Shown: positions 28,166-37,842 of the stretch, one piece after another | How positions within the stretch are numbered: the first letter of the stretch is position 1 | How the letters are laid out: every line of letters starts with the position of its first letter | NCBI GenBank assembly: GCA_015494295.1 | Contig: WGBO01000050.1 | Coordinates: 33,216 to 97,215, forward strand | Origin: Gammaproteobacteria bacterium | GTDB taxonomy: Bacteria; Pseudomonadota; Gammaproteobacteria; DSM-19610 | Reading direction: 5' to 3' | DNA length: 64,000 bases | The notes under the pieces: model-generated | Told to the model about the DNA's origin: nothing | Database searches by the model: none | Seen by the model: the letters and a program-made list of their open reading frames with translations, nothing else | Translations under genes and position numbers: made by a program

Positions 28166-28435
28166 ATGAACGAGCAGAAAGACACATTGCTGGAGTTCCC
28201 CTGCGATTTCCCGCTCAAGGTCATGGGCAAGGCCGATTCCGGCTTCGAGGCCCGCGCCCTGCAGACCGTCCGGCGACATGTCGATGATTTCAAAGATGAA
28301 AACATGCGCGTCGTGGCCAGCGGCAAGGGCAACTACCTGTCCGCCACCTTCGTGATCCGCGCCACCAGCAAGGCCCAGCTCGACGCCCTGTACCGGGAGC
28401 TGACGGCCGCCGACGACGTGCTGATGGTGTTGTAG
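28166..28435 (+). CDS. ybeD: YbeD/DUF493 family protein
   Basis: An 89-residue ferredoxin-like-fold protein. [42 protein letters not shown] and [11 protein letters not shown] are family features. The UPF0250 family lies next to lipB in many gammaproteobacteria and is suspected of allosteric regulation, but its biochemical role is unproven. ATG 28166 was chosen; ATG 28157 would add three residues. Confidence 0.9.
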   Translation: MNEQKDTLLEFPCDFPLKVMGKADSGFEARALQTVRRHVDDFKDENMRVVASGKGNYLSATFVIRATSKAQLDALYRELTAADDVLMVL

Positions 28436-28487
28436 CCGCCGTGAACCCGTGCAACAGCCCTGTTTTCCGCCACCGGGACGGCCGACG

Positions 28488-29150
28488 ATGAATGTTGCCG
28501 CGTCACGCCAGCCGGCGGCCGACAACACGCCGGCGATACGTCACCTGGGCCTGTGCGACTACCGGCCGGTCTGGCATCGCATGCAGGACTACACGGCCCG
28601 CCGCGCCGGCCCGGCGGACGATGCGCTCTGGGTTCTGGAGCATCGCCCGGTATTCACGCTGGGCATGAACGGCAAGCCGGAACACCTGCTGGCGCCGGGC
28701 GATATCCCGGTAGTCGAGGTCGACCGCGGCGGGCAGGTGACCTACCACGGGCCGGGGCAACTGCTGGTCTACCCGCTGCTCGATCTGCGCGCGCGCGGCC
28801 TGGGTATCCGTGGCCTGGTGGAGTTACTGGAACAGTCGGTGATCGACTGGCTGGGCGCGCGGGGCGTCACGGCCCGGGCGCGCCGCGACGCCCCCGGAGT
28901 GTACGTGGACGGCGCCAAGATCGCGGCCCTTGGCCTGCGCGTCAAGCGCGGCTGCAGTTACCACGGCGTGAGTTTCAACGTGGACATGGACCTGGAGCCT
29001 TTTTCGCGTATCAACCCTTGCGGTTACGCGGGGATGGCGGTGACGCAGGTGCGTGACCTGGGTATCGCGGCGGACCTCGACACGGTTGCGCGCGGCTGGT
29101 TGCCCGGGCTGCTGGCGCGCCTGGAACGCGCCGCAAAACAGAAAACCTGA
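28488..29150 (+). CDS. lipB: Octanoyl-[ACP]:protein N-octanoyltransferase
   Basis: A 220-residue enzyme moving octanoate from acyl carrier protein to lipoyl domains. The signature is [20 protein letters not shown]; the catalytic lysine is in [19 protein letters not shown] and the catalytic cysteine in [13 protein letters not shown]. The start at 28488 gives a normal length; an upstream extension to 28449 has no homology. It precedes lipA by 20 bases, so both lipoate steps are co-transcribed. Confidence 0.95.
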   Translation: MNVAASRQPAADNTPAIRHLGLCDYRPVWHRMQDYTARRAGPADDALWVLEHRPVFTLGMNGKPEHLLAPGDIPVVEVDRGGQVTYHGPGQLLVYPLLDLRARGLGIRGLVELLEQSVIDWLGARGVTARARRDAPGVYVDGAKIAALGLRVKRGCSYHGVSFNVDMDLEPFSRINPCGYAGMAVTQVRDLGIAADLDTVARGWLPGLLARLERAAKQKT

Positions 29151-29170
29151 ACCCCTAGCGAGTCAACGAC

Positions 29171-30109
29171 ATGACAGACCAATCCCCCAAGCACCAGCGT
29201 GGCGAAGCCAAGACCTCGCGCATTCCGATCAAGGTCGAGGTCACCGAACGGCCGATGCGCAAGCCGGCCTGGATCCGCGCCAAATCGCCCGCCGGCCCGG
29301 AAGTGCAGCGTTTGAAAAAAGTGCTGCGCGCCCAGCGCCTGCATACGGTGTGCGAGGAAGCGGCCTGTCCCAACCTTGGCGAGTGTTTCACCCACGGCAC
29401 TGCCACTTTCATGATCATGGGTGATATCTGCACCCGCCGTTGCCCCTTTTGCGACGTCGCCCACGGCCGCCCCGACCCGCTGGACGAGGATGAGCCACGC
29501 CACCTGGCCGAAACCATCGAGGCCATGGGCCTGCGTTACGTGGTGGTGACCTCGGTCGACCGCGACGACCTGCGCGACGGCGGCGCATCGCACTTCGTGC
29601 GCTGTATCCAGGCCGTGCGCGAGCGCAACCCGGACACCCGTATCGAGATCCTGGTGCCGGATTTCCGCGGCCGCATGGATCGCGCCATGGATATCCTGCG
29701 CCAGGCGCCGCCGGACGTGTTCAACCACAACCTGGAAACGGTGCCGCGCCTGTACCGCAAGGCGCGCCCCGGCTCCGATTACCAGTGGTCCCTGACCCTG
29801 CTCAGGACCTTCAAGCGCGAGCACCCCGACGTGCCCACCAAGTCCGGTCTGATGCTTGGCCTGGGCGAGACGCTGGAAGAGGTCGAGGCGGTGATGCGCG
29901 ACATGCGCGAGCACGACGTCGACATGCTGACCCTGGGCCAGTACCTGCAACCCAGCAAGCATCACCTGCCGGTCGACCGCTTCGTGCACCCCGAAGAGTT
30001 CGAGCGCCTGCGTGAAATCGGCGAGGCAATGGGTTTTGGTCAGGTGGCCAGCGGTCCGATGGTGCGGTCGTCCTACCATGCCGACCAGCAGGCCGCCGGC
30101 GTCCTCTGA
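29171..30109 (+). CDS. lipA: Lipoyl synthase
   Basis: A 312-residue radical SAM enzyme inserting two sulfurs into octanoyl groups. The auxiliary cluster is C-x4-C-x5-C ([15 protein letters not shown]) and the radical SAM cluster C-x3-C-x2-C is in [17 protein letters not shown]. The C-terminal Ser that ligates the auxiliary cluster is in [11 protein letters not shown]. The downstream gene begins 36 bases later in the same direction. Confidence 0.97.
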   Translation: MTDQSPKHQRGEAKTSRIPIKVEVTERPMRKPAWIRAKSPAGPEVQRLKKVLRAQRLHTVCEEAACPNLGECFTHGTATFMIMGDICTRRCPFCDVAHGRPDPLDEDEPRHLAETIEAMGLRYVVVTSVDRDDLRDGGASHFVRCIQAVRERNPDTRIEILVPDFRGRMDRAMDILRQAPPDVFNHNLETVPRLYRKARPGSDYQWSLTLLRTFKREHPDVPTKSGLMLGLGETLEEVEAVMRDMREHDVDMLTLGQYLQPSKHHLPVDRFVHPEEFERLREIGEAMGFGQVASGPMVRSSYHADQQAAGVL

Positions 30110-30145
30110 CAATGCTGTGCGAGGCGCGCCTGCCTGGAGCCGCAC

Positions 30146-31234
30146 ATGACCCGCCTGCTTGCCGTCATCACGCCGCATGGATTCGGCCACGCGGCGCAAC
30201 TGGCGCCGGTGCTCAACGCCCTGGGCGCCCGCTTGCCCGGCCTGTCGCTCACGGTGGCGACCACGCTGTCGCAGGATTTCCTGCGGGAACGGGTGCAGTG
30301 CGAATTCGAGTACGTCGGGCGCGCGTCAGACTTCGGCCTGGTGATGCGCTCGGCGCTGGAAATCGACCTCGAGGCCAGCGCGCAACGCTACCGCGCCCTG
30401 CACGACGACTGGCAGGTCCGGGTCGAGGACGAAATGCGCTTCATCGACGCACACCACCCCGACCTGGTGATCGCCGACGTCCCCTACCTGACACTGGCAG
30501 CCGCGCAACGGCTGGGCGTGCCGGCGTACGCACTCTGTTCCCTGAACTGGGCGGATATCTACCGCCACTACTTTGGCGACCGGCCGGAGGCGGAGGGTAT
30601 CCTGGCGCAGATGGAAGCAGCCTACGCCAGCGCGCGTGCCTTCTTTCGTCCCGAGCCATCCATGCCGATGTATTTTTTGCCTAACCGGGTGGCGGCCGGC
30701 CCGCTGGCCAGGCAGGGGCGGAACCGCCGCGGCGAACTCGCCGCCCGCCTGGGCGTGCCGACGCACCACGCCCTGGTGCTGATCGCGCCGGGCGGGGTCG
30801 AGACCCGTTTCCCGGTCGAACACTGGCCGTCGGCACAAGGCGTGCACTGGCTGCTTGCCGGCAACCGGGCTGTCGATCACCCCGATGCCAGTCCGTTGTC
30901 CGCGACCGGCATGGCGTTTACCGACCTGCTGGCCTCCTGCGATGCCGTGTTGGGAAAATGCGGTTACGGTACTGTGGCGGAATGCGTGGTCAACGGCACG
31001 CCGCTGATCCATATACCGCGCCCGGACTGGCCGGAGGAACCATCGTTGCGCGACTGGCTGGAAGCGCACAGCGCGGCGGTTCCGGTCGACGCCGCGCGCG
31101 TGCGGGACGGTGATCTGAACGGCGTGGTCGAACGGGCAAGGGCGCTGAACGTAATCCGGCGCGCGCCGATTGGCGGCGAACAGCTTGCCGCCCGCATCGC
31201 AAGCGACATCGATAACGAGGACAACAAATCATGA
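30146..31234 (+). CDS. Glycosyltransferase-like protein related to the L-arabinokinase N-terminal domain
   Basis: A 362-residue GT-B-like protein. The N-terminal loop LLAVITPHGFGHAAQLAPVL and the C-terminal nucleotide-sugar region (about 262-300: CDAVLGKCGYGTVAECVVNG, then PLIHIPRPDWPEEPSLRDWL) match, from memory, the non-kinase half of plant L-arabinokinases (HGFGHA, GKxGYGTVSE). There is no GHMP kinase domain. GGAG precedes ATG 30146. Its TGA overlaps the ATG of the next gene, a GDP-hexose-phosphorylase-like protein, so the two probably act together on nucleotide sugars. Donor and acceptor unknown. Confidence 0.72.
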   Translation: MTRLLAVITPHGFGHAAQLAPVLNALGARLPGLSLTVATTLSQDFLRERVQCEFEYVGRASDFGLVMRSALEIDLEASAQRYRALHDDWQVRVEDEMRFIDAHHPDLVIADVPYLTLAAAQRLGVPAYALCSLNWADIYRHYFGDRPEAEGILAQMEAAYASARAFFRPEPSMPMYFLPNRVAAGPLARQGRNRRGELAARLGVPTHHALVLIAPGGVETRFPVEHWPSAQGVHWLLAGNRAVDHPDASPLSATGMAFTDLLASCDAVLGKCGYGTVAECVVNGTPLIHIPRPDWPEEPSLRDWLEAHSAAVPVDAARVRDGDLNGVVERARALNVIRRAPIGGEQLAARIASDIDNEDNKS

Positions 31235-32277
31235 TGAAAGCGGCCGGTTTCGACGCCCTTTTTGAATCCCCCGCGGCATTTGGTGGTTATTTCGAGCGCG
31301 GACTCGAGGGCCTGCTGGATATCGGCGGAATGAACCTGTTTATTCTGGTGGCGGCCAACGCGAGTTTCGACGCCACGCTGTGGGAGCCGCTGGCGCCACG
31401 TCTGCAAAACGAATATGAAAGACTGGGAGCAGGACTGCGCGCTGCGCTGGCGGAGGGCCGCCGTATCGAAGAAGCTGACGATGATCTGCTGGTGTTCCTC
31501 AAGATGTCCTGTATCGGTCTCGACCGCCTGCATCTGACCGAGCAGCGCCTCGCCGGTCCCTGGGAAGTGCAGTTCAACCAGTTGCGGTCGTTCCGTCCCC
31601 TGCGCAACAGCCAGCGGCCGATGCGCGATATCCGCGCGCCCTTCGACGCCGATGCCTTCAACTTCAACAAGCCCTTCATGCAGCAGGAGACCCTGGCTTC
31701 CGGCGAACTGCTGGGGCGGCACATCGACCTGTACTACAACAAGTACCCCTTCGTTGCGCTGCACAGCCTGCTGGTGCCCGAGCGCGACATGTGTCATCCG
31801 CAGTACCTGTTCGAGGACATGCACCACTACGTATGGAAGCTGGTGAGGCATCTGGCCGGGAATCTGCCTGGCATTCGCGTCGGCTACAATGCCATGGGAG
31901 CGTTTGCCTCCGTGAATCACTTGCATCTGCAACTGTTCGTGCGTGACCAGGCGTTGCCCGTCGAGTCCGGGCGCTGGACGCACAACGGTGGCGAGCGGCG
32001 TTACCCGGTCGAGTGCCGCGTGTTCGACGATGCCGAAAGCGCCTGGGCCTGCATCCAGGCCTGTCATGAAGAAAACCAGGCGTACAACCTGCTGTATGCG
32101 CCGGGTCGTCTCTATTGCATGCCGCGCCGCAAGCAGGGTGATTTCGATCTGCCATCCTGGTCCAACGGATTCTCATGGTATGAATTGTGTGGTGGCATGA
32201 TTACCTTCAATCATCAGGACTGGGCGGGGCTGGACGAGGCGGTGATCACGGAGAGTCTTGGGTTGGCGGGGTTGTGA
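31231..32277 (+). CDS. HIT-superfamily protein resembling GDP-hexose phosphorylase (VTC2/GDPGP1)
   Basis: A 348-residue protein. The catalytic HxHxQ box is N229-H-L-H-L-Q234 in GAFASVNHLHLQLFVRD, preceded by RVGYNAM. FNFNKPFMQQE and KYPFVALHSLLVPERD also match, by recollection, the plant GDP-L-galactose phosphorylase and animal GDP-D-glucose phosphorylase families (GYNSLGAFASxNHLHxQ). Such enzymes split GDP-hexose with phosphate through a guanylyl-histidine, here H230 or H232. A more distant Ap4A phosphorylase is the alternative. The ATGA overlap with the upstream gene implies coupling. Substrate unproven. Confidence 0.72.
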   Translation: MMKAAGFDALFESPAAFGGYFERGLEGLLDIGGMNLFILVAANASFDATLWEPLAPRLQNEYERLGAGLRAALAEGRRIEEADDDLLVFLKMSCIGLDRLHLTEQRLAGPWEVQFNQLRSFRPLRNSQRPMRDIRAPFDADAFNFNKPFMQQETLASGELLGRHIDLYYNKYPFVALHSLLVPERDMCHPQYLFEDMHHYVWKLVRHLAGNLPGIRVGYNAMGAFASVNHLHLQLFVRDQALPVESGRWTHNGGERRYPVECRVFDDAESAWACIQACHEENQAYNLLYAPGRLYCMPRRKQGDFDLPSWSNGFSWYELCGGMITFNHQDWAGLDEAVITESLGLAGL

Positions 32278-32477
32278 GGGTGGTGGCTGCTGGTCAGGGG
32301 TGGGAAACCCCATTAATCACACTGACCCAACAAGTCAGCCTGGTGTCCTTGGCGCTGTATTCGGTGCGGCTTCTGATATCGCACTACGACGACGTGGGGT
32401 ACTGCTGTAATCTGGTTAGGGAGTGGTGATATCAGTACCGCCTGACACCACCACCAGGTTGAGCGATAATATCCGTC

Positions 32478-32873
32478 ATGAACGAACCAAAGCATACACC
32501 CAGGCTGGTTATTGTCGTCGATGGCGAGGCGCACCTGGAGTACGACCGTGGCAAAGCCCTGCCGGAACACCAGTTGGCCTACCTGGACCGGATGGACGAG
32601 CGCATGGATGGCGGGATTTCCGTGGATGGCGAGACAGTCGAGCAGCCGGATACCCTGCAGCGCGCGCAGTTCGTGGCGTTGCATCTGCTGGAAGCCATGC
32701 AGGCGGGGGACGACGCGCGGATTGCGGCGTCCTGCGCCTACCTGGCGCAACGTCTGCCCGGCCTGCAGCAGGTCAAGGCGAGCCTGGCGGGTGGCGCGGT
32801 GTCGGCCGAACTGGTGTTCGACGAGCCTTATGTGAAGGAGGTGGCGGTGGACTTCCCGTCACGGCTTTCGTGA
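32478..32873 (+). CDS. Hypothetical protein upstream of ycgL
   Basis: A 131-residue acidic soluble protein (MNEPKHTPRLVIVVDGEAHL, then EHQLAYLDRMDERMDGGI and LQRAQFVALHLLEAM). I recognise no domain. Its TGA overlaps the ycgL ATG by one base, so it is probably a real, co-translated gene. The 200 bases upstream contain several short inverted repeats but no gene. Confidence 0.65.
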   Translation: MNEPKHTPRLVIVVDGEAHLEYDRGKALPEHQLAYLDRMDERMDGGISVDGETVEQPDTLQRAQFVALHLLEAMQAGDDARIAASCAYLAQRLPGLQQVKASLAGGAVSAELVFDEPYVKEVAVDFPSRLS

Positions 32874-33136
32874 TGGCGGCCATGCGTTGCGTGGTCTACA
32901 AGAGTCTGCGCCAGTTCGACTACTTCCTGTTCGTGGACGGAGAGGAAGGGCTTGAACGGGTGCCGGACACGCTCAGAACACTGCTGGGCGACCTCAGCGA
33001 GGTGACGGAGTTCGAGCTGACGCCCGAACGCAAGCTGGCCCAGGCCGATGCGCGCGAGGTACTGGCGCAGATCGAGGCGCAGGGATACTACCTGCAGATG
33101 CCCGTGCGCGAGGGGCGCCACCCGGCCGACGCCTGA
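32873..33136 (+). CDS. ycgL: YcgL domain-containing protein
   Basis: An 87-residue protein with the YcgL fold: RCVVYKSLRQFDYFLFV, ERVPDTLRTLLGD and AQIEAQGYYLQMPV correspond to the E. coli protein. The family is widespread in gammaproteobacteria and uncharacterised. ATG 32873 overlaps the previous stop; ATG 32882 is an alternative. It converges on mlaC. Confidence 0.85.
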   Translation: MAAMRCVVYKSLRQFDYFLFVDGEEGLERVPDTLRTLLGDLSEVTEFELTPERKLAQADAREVLAQIEAQGYYLQMPVREGRHPADA

Positions 33137-33159
33137 GTCGCGCCGGTCGTCCGGTTCCT

Positions 33160-33873
33160 TTACCGGGCTGCGGCGCCGGTCTTGTTCTTGAACGGCTGCG
33201 CCACGGTGGCCGGCAGTTCCACCTCGCCCTTGCGGTTGCGTTCCGCCAGTTGTTCGATGAGGCTTTCCAGTCCTTCGCGCTTGATGGTTTCGCCAAAGCT
33301 GGTGCGGTAGGTGATGGCCAGGCTGATGCCCTCGATGCGAATGTCGTAGATCTTCCATTCACCGTTATTCAGGTACACCTGGTACTGCACTTCCACCGAC
33401 TGGCCGTTGTCGATAGTAATGGTGGTGCGCACCGAGGCCTTGCGGTCGCCCGGTTTGTAGCGTGAGGGCTGGTAGCTGATGCTGTCCTTGTGGGCGATGA
33501 TCTCGTCCGCGTAGCTGGTCATGGCGGCGACGTAGGAGCGGATCAGCAGCGTTTTCATCTCCTTGACGAGACGGCGGCGCTGTTCCTCGCTGGCACGCCG
33601 CCAGTATTTGCCGATCACCAGGCGGGTGATGCGCTCGAAGTCGATGTGCGGCGCGATGAGTTCGTCGCTGATCCGGTAGGCGATGGCGTCGTCTTCCTTG
33701 ATCTTGTCGCGGTTTTGTTCCAGTTCCCGGATGAGCTCGTCGATGGCCTCGGCGATGACCGGTTGCGGGTCGCCGCCGGTTTCAGGGGCAGCCACGGCCT
33801 GCGCCAGGGAGGCGCTGCCGGCGAACAGCAGGGTGGTCAGAAACATCCATGTGGCGTGTAGTGTTATTTTCAT
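33160..33873 (-). CDS. mlaC: MlaC-like phospholipid-binding periplasmic protein
   Basis: A 237-residue protein with a signal peptide (MFLTTLLFAGSASLAQA) and the Ttg2D/MlaC fold: IAPHIDFERITRLVIGKYWRRAS, YVAAMTSYADEII, VQYQVYLNNGEWKIYDI and EGISLAITYRTSFGETIKREG. MlaC shuttles phospholipids between the outer-membrane MlaA complex and the inner-membrane MlaFEDB transporter. No other mla gene is nearby, so this copy is isolated from its usual operon. It lies 48 bases after xthA on the same strand. Confidence 0.9.
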   Translation of the reverse strand: MKITLHATWMFLTTLLFAGSASLAQAVAAPETGGDPQPVIAEAIDELIRELEQNRDKIKEDDAIAYRISDELIAPHIDFERITRLVIGKYWRRASEEQRRRLVKEMKTLLIRSYVAAMTSYADEIIAHKDSISYQPSRYKPGDRKASVRTTITIDNGQSVEVQYQVYLNNGEWKIYDIRIEGISLAITYRTSFGETIKREGLESLIEQLAERNRKGEVELPATVAQPFKNKTGAAAR

Positions 33874-33921
33874 TTTGTGTACTCTGCGTTGACTGAGGGG
33901 CCCGTCTATCCCGGTATTCGC

Positions 33922-34740
33922 TCATTCCAGGTCGAAGCGCGCCCACACCGGGCAGTGGTCCGAGGGTTTCGTCATGCCGCGGATACTGTATGAGATGCCT
34001 GCGTCGGTAGAATGTTCCACCAGCGGCCTGGTGGCAAGTATCAGGTCGATGCGCAGCCCGCGCTTCGGTTCGCGCTCGAAGCCCCGGCTGCGGTAGTCGA
34101 ACCAGCTGAACTTGTCGTCGACGTCCGGGTAATGGTGGCGAAAGGTGTCGATCAGGCCCCAGTCCATCAGCTTTTGCAGCCATTCCCGCTCTTCGGGCAG
34201 GAAGCTGCATTTTCCGGTTCTCAGCCACCGTTTGGCGTTGTCCGGGCCGATGCCGATGTCCTTGTCGAGAGGCGCCACGTTCATGTCGCCCATTACCACA
34301 ACCCGTTGTTGCGGATCGTAATGTTCTTCCAGATGCGCCAGCAGGTCACGGTAGAACTTGCGCTTGGCCGGGAACTTGGTTTCGTGGTCGCGGCTTTCGC
34401 CCTGGGGAAAGTAACCATTGAGCACGCTCAGGATGCCGCCGTCGGCAAGCCGGAAATCGGCGCTGATGAGGCGCCGCTGGGCGTCGCCGTCGTCGTGCGG
34501 GAAGCCGAAGCGGACGTTGAGCGGTTCCTGTTTCGACAGGATGGCCACGCCGTAGTGTGATTTCTGGCCGTGGAACACGGCGTGGTAGCCGAGATCCTCG
34601 ATCATCTGTACGGGGAAGTCCGCGTCCTGGACCTTGGTTTCCTGGATGCCGATGATGTCCGGCGCGTGTTCTTCCGCCAGTTTCTGCAACTGGTGCTGGC
34701 GGGCGCGGATGCCGTTGGTGTTGAACGAGACGAGTTTCAT
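33922..34740 (-). CDS. xthA: Exodeoxyribonuclease III
   Basis: A 272-residue AP endonuclease of the EEP fold. Active-site boxes: [10 protein letters not shown] (Asn), [13 protein letters not shown] (metal-binding Glu), [14 protein letters not shown] (Tyr and Asp region), [17 protein letters not shown] (Asp/Asn) and [13 protein letters not shown] (catalytic His). It repairs abasic sites. ATG 34740 is preferred because MKLVSFN matches the E. coli start; ATG 34746 adds two residues. It is divergent from the M16 protease. Confidence 0.93.
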   Translation of the reverse strand: MKLVSFNTNGIRARQHQLQKLAEEHAPDIIGIQETKVQDADFPVQMIEDLGYHAVFHGQKSHYGVAILSKQEPLNVRFGFPHDDGDAQRRLISADFRLADGGILSVLNGYFPQGESRDHETKFPAKRKFYRDLLAHLEEHYDPQQRVVVMGDMNVAPLDKDIGIGPDNAKRWLRTGKCSFLPEEREWLQKLMDWGLIDTFRHHYPDVDDKFSWFDYRSRGFEREPKRGLRIDLILATRPLVEHSTDAGISYSIRGMTKPSDHCPVWARFDLE

Positions 34741-34877
34741 TGGCATGTCGTTGTCAGGGGAATTCGGCGCATTCTACTGGCCCGTCGCGGCGCCGGCAAT
34801 GGATCGTGGCGCGGGCCTTGCCCGCCGCGTTACAATCCCTGTATTCCCGTATATTTGCCAACAGGACACCCGTTTAT

Positions 34878-37838
34878 ATGAGCAGTGTAGTGGCCGACAG
34901 CCCAGTCTCTCCAGCCCCGTCCCGCGTGCACGAGGCCTTCGAGTGGATTCGCAGCGAGCGCATCGAGTCCCTCAACCTGGTGGTCGAGGAATACCGCCAC
35001 AGGGTGACCGGCGCGGTGCACTACCATCTCGCCGCCGACAAGGCGGAGAACGTGTTCCTGGTGGCGTTGCGAACCGTGCCGATGGATTCCACCGGTGTCG
35101 CGCACATTCTCGAACACACGGCGCTGTGCGGGAGCAGGCACTACCCGGTGCGCGATCCTTTCTTCATGATGATCCGCCGTTCGCTCAATACCTTCATGAA
35201 CGCGTTCACCAGCAGCGACTGGACGGCTTATCCCTTTGCCAGCCAGAACCGCAAGGATTTTTTCAACCTGATGGACGTGTATCTCGACGCGGTATTCTAT
35301 TCGCGCCTGGACCGGCTGGATTTCGCCCAGGAGGGCCACCGCGTCGAGTTTGCGGAGCCGGACAATCCCGAGACGGATCTGGTGTTCAAGGGCGTGGTGT
35401 TCAACGAGATGAAGGGGGCGATGAGTTCCCCGGCCAGCACGCTGTGGCAGACGTTCACGCGCTATCTGTTCCCGACCACCACCTATCACTACAACAGCGG
35501 TGGCGATCCTGAATGCATCCCCGACCTCACCTACGAACAGTTGAAGGATTTCTACCGCACCCATTATCACCCCAGCAACGCGGTGTTCATGACTTTCGGC
35601 GACATTCCCGCCCATGAACACCATGCGCGCATCCACGACAAGGCGCTGTCGGCGTTCGAAAAGCTGGATGTCCACATCGCGGTCGGCGACGAGAAACGTT
35701 ACCACGCGCCGGTGTATGTGCAGGAAAGCTACGCCTGTGACGAGCCGGGCGAGGTGGGTGACAAGACCCACCTGGTGATGGGCTGGCTGCTGGGGCCCAG
35801 CATCAACCTCAAGGAACAACTGGAGGCGCACCTGCTGGAAGGCGTGCTGCTGGACGACAGCGCCTCGCCGCTGCGCCGCGCCCTGGAAACCACCGACCTT
35901 GGCAGCGCGCCGTCGCCGTTGTGCGGCCTGGAGGCCTCCAATCGCGAGATGAGTTTCGTGTGCGGGCTGGAAGGCAGTCGGCCCGAGCATACCCGCGCCC
36001 TGGAGAAGCTGGTGCTGGATGTGCTTGAAGAGGTGGCCGAGAAGGGTATTGAAAAGTCGCGCGTCGAGGCAGTGCTGCACCAGTTGGAACTGAGTCAGCG
36101 CGAGATCGCCGGCGACGGTTACCCCTATGGCCTGCAGTTGATCCTGGAAGGACTGTCCTGCGCCACGCATCGCGGCGACCCGGTGGCCCTGCTCAATCTG
36201 GATCCGGTGCTGGACGAGTTGCGCGAACTGATCCAGGATCCCGGCTATATTCCGCGCCTGGTGCGCGAACTGTTGCTCGACAACATGCACCGCGTGCACG
36301 TGACCCTGGTGCCGGACCAGGCGCTGTCGGCGCGCCGCGATGCCGCCGAGGCGAAGCGCCTGGCCGACATGAAGGCGCGCATGAGCGACGCCGACAAGCA
36401 GGCCGTGGTGGAACAGGCGAAGGCGCTGGCCGAACGCCAGGCGCAGGAGGACGACCCGTCCATCCTGCCCAAGGTCGGCCTGGAGGACATTCCCGCCGAG
36501 ATGCACATTGCCAGCGGCGAGCAGGAGGATGTGGCGGGCGTGCCGGTGGCCTTCTACCCGCAGGGCACCAACGGCCTGGTCTATCAGCAGGTGGTGGCCG
36601 ATCTGCCGGCGCTGGACGATGCGCTGCTCGACGTGTTCCCGTACTACACCTACAGCCTGTCGCAACTGGGTTGTGGCGGGCGCGATTACCTGGAGACGCA
36701 GATCCTGCAGAGCAGCGTTTCCGGCGGCGTCAGCGCCAGCAGCAGCATGCGCGGCGCGGTGGACGACGAGCAGCGCCTGAAGGGCTTTTTCGTGCTGTCC
36801 GGCAAGGCGCTGGCGCGCAACCACGCGGCGCTGGGCAAGCTCATGCGCGACACCCTGGAAGCGCCGCGCTTCGATGAATACGACCGAATCCGCGACCTGG
36901 TGGCGCAGCAGCGCGCCCAGCGCGAGCAGAGCGTGACCGGCAACGGCCATGGCCTGGCGATGCTGGCGGCGTCTTCCGGCATGAGTCCGGGCGCGGCGCT
37001 GTCGCACCGCCTGCGTGGCCTGGCGGGGATTCGTTCCCTCAAGTCGCTGGACGATTCCTTCGACGACCCGGAACAGGTGAAGGCGTTTGCCGGGCGCCTG
37101 GAGGCGCTGCACGAGCAGGTGCACCAGGCGCCGCGGCAGTTTCTGCTGGTCAGCGAGGGCGAGCGCCGCCGCCAGGTGCTGGAAGAACTGGAACAGGCCT
37201 GGGCGCGGGCGCTCCCGTCCGCCGACAGCTTCGCGCACTTCGCGCCGGCGGCGGTGAACGCGCGGGTGCGCGACGCCTGGATTACCAACACGCAGGTCAA
37301 TTTCTGCGCCAAGGCCTACAAGACCGTGCCGGTGGAACACCCCGACGCCGCCGCGCTGGCGGTGTTGTCGGGTTTCCTGCGCAACGGTTATCTGCACCGT
37401 GCGATCCGCGAGCAGGGCGGCGCCTACGGCGGCGGCGCCAGCCACGATTCCGACAATGCCACGTTCCGGTTTTTCTCCTACCGCGACCCGCGGCTCGGCG
37501 AAACCCTGGACGACTTCGACCGCGCGGTGCAATGGCTGGTGGAGGAAAAACACGAATGGCGGTTGCTGGAAGAGGCCATTCTCGGTGTCATCAGCAGCAT
37601 CGACAAGCCGGCGTCGCCGGCTGGCGAGGCGCGCGATGCCTTCTTCAGCGCCCTGCACGGGCGCACCCCCGAGCAGCGGCAGAAAGTGCGCCGGCGCATC
37701 CTGGATGTCACCCTTGACGACCTGCGGCGTGTTGGTGAAACCTACCTGCGCCCGGAGCTGGCCAGCGTGGCGGTGATCGCCAGTCCGGCCAGCGAGGACG
37801 CCTGTCGGGAACTGGGTCTCGATATCCAGCACCTGTGA
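34878..37838 (+). CDS. PreP-like M16 (M16C) zinc metalloprotease
   Basis: A 986-residue four-domain insulinase-type protease. The inverted zinc motif H76-I-L-E-H80 is in VAHILEHTALCGS, with the downstream metal-binding Glu in VFKGVVFNEMKGAMSSP. NTFMNAFTSSDWTAYPFASQ and GLYLHRAIREQGGAYG-like YLHRAIREQGGAYGGGAS (the second-half Arg/Tyr site) are typical of presequence proteases of organelles and their bacterial relatives. No signal peptide is seen, so it likely degrades peptides in the cytoplasm. zapE follows 4 bases later. Confidence 0.93.
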   Translation: MSSVVADSPVSPAPSRVHEAFEWIRSERIESLNLVVEEYRHRVTGAVHYHLAADKAENVFLVALRTVPMDSTGVAHILEHTALCGSRHYPVRDPFFMMIRRSLNTFMNAFTSSDWTAYPFASQNRKDFFNLMDVYLDAVFYSRLDRLDFAQEGHRVEFAEPDNPETDLVFKGVVFNEMKGAMSSPASTLWQTFTRYLFPTTTYHYNSGGDPECIPDLTYEQLKDFYRTHYHPSNAVFMTFGDIPAHEHHARIHDKALSAFEKLDVHIAVGDEKRYHAPVYVQESYACDEPGEVGDKTHLVMGWLLGPSINLKEQLEAHLLEGVLLDDSASPLRRALETTDLGSAPSPLCGLEASNREMSFVCGLEGSRPEHTRALEKLVLDVLEEVAEKGIEKSRVEAVLHQLELSQREIAGDGYPYGLQLILEGLSCATHRGDPVALLNLDPVLDELRELIQDPGYIPRLVRELLLDNMHRVHVTLVPDQALSARRDAAEAKRLADMKARMSDADKQAVVEQAKALAERQAQEDDPSILPKVGLEDIPAEMHIASGEQEDVAGVPVAFYPQGTNGLVYQQVVADLPALDDALLDVFPYYTYSLSQLGCGGRDYLETQILQSSVSGGVSASSSMRGAVDDEQRLKGFFVLSGKALARNHAALGKLMRDTLEAPRFDEYDRIRDLVAQQRAQREQSVTGNGHGLAMLAASSGMSPGAALSHRLRGLAGIRSLKSLDDSFDDPEQVKAFAGRLEALHEQVHQAPRQFLLVSEGERRRQVLEELEQAWARALPSADSFAHFAPAAVNARVRDAWITNTQVNFCAKAYKTVPVEHPDAAALAVLSGFLRNGYLHRAIREQGGAYGGGASHDSDNATFRFFSYRDPRLGETLDDFDRAVQWLVEEKHEWRLLEEAILGVISSIDKPASPAGEARDAFFSALHGRTPEQRQKVRRRILDVTLDDLRRVGETYLRPELASVAVIASPASEDACRELGLDIQHL

Positions 37839-37842
37839 CTCG

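Noticed and set aside
28001..28435. Longer plus-strand start for the ybeD gene overlapping the glycosylase gene
   Set aside because: The extra N-terminal residues have no similarity to the family, whose members begin near [12 protein letters not shown].
34830..37832. A 1000-codon open frame on the minus strand opposite the M16 protease gene
   Set aside because: It mirrors the GC-rich third positions of the real gene; its translation is His/Gln/Arg-rich with no domain, while the plus strand encodes a complete protease.
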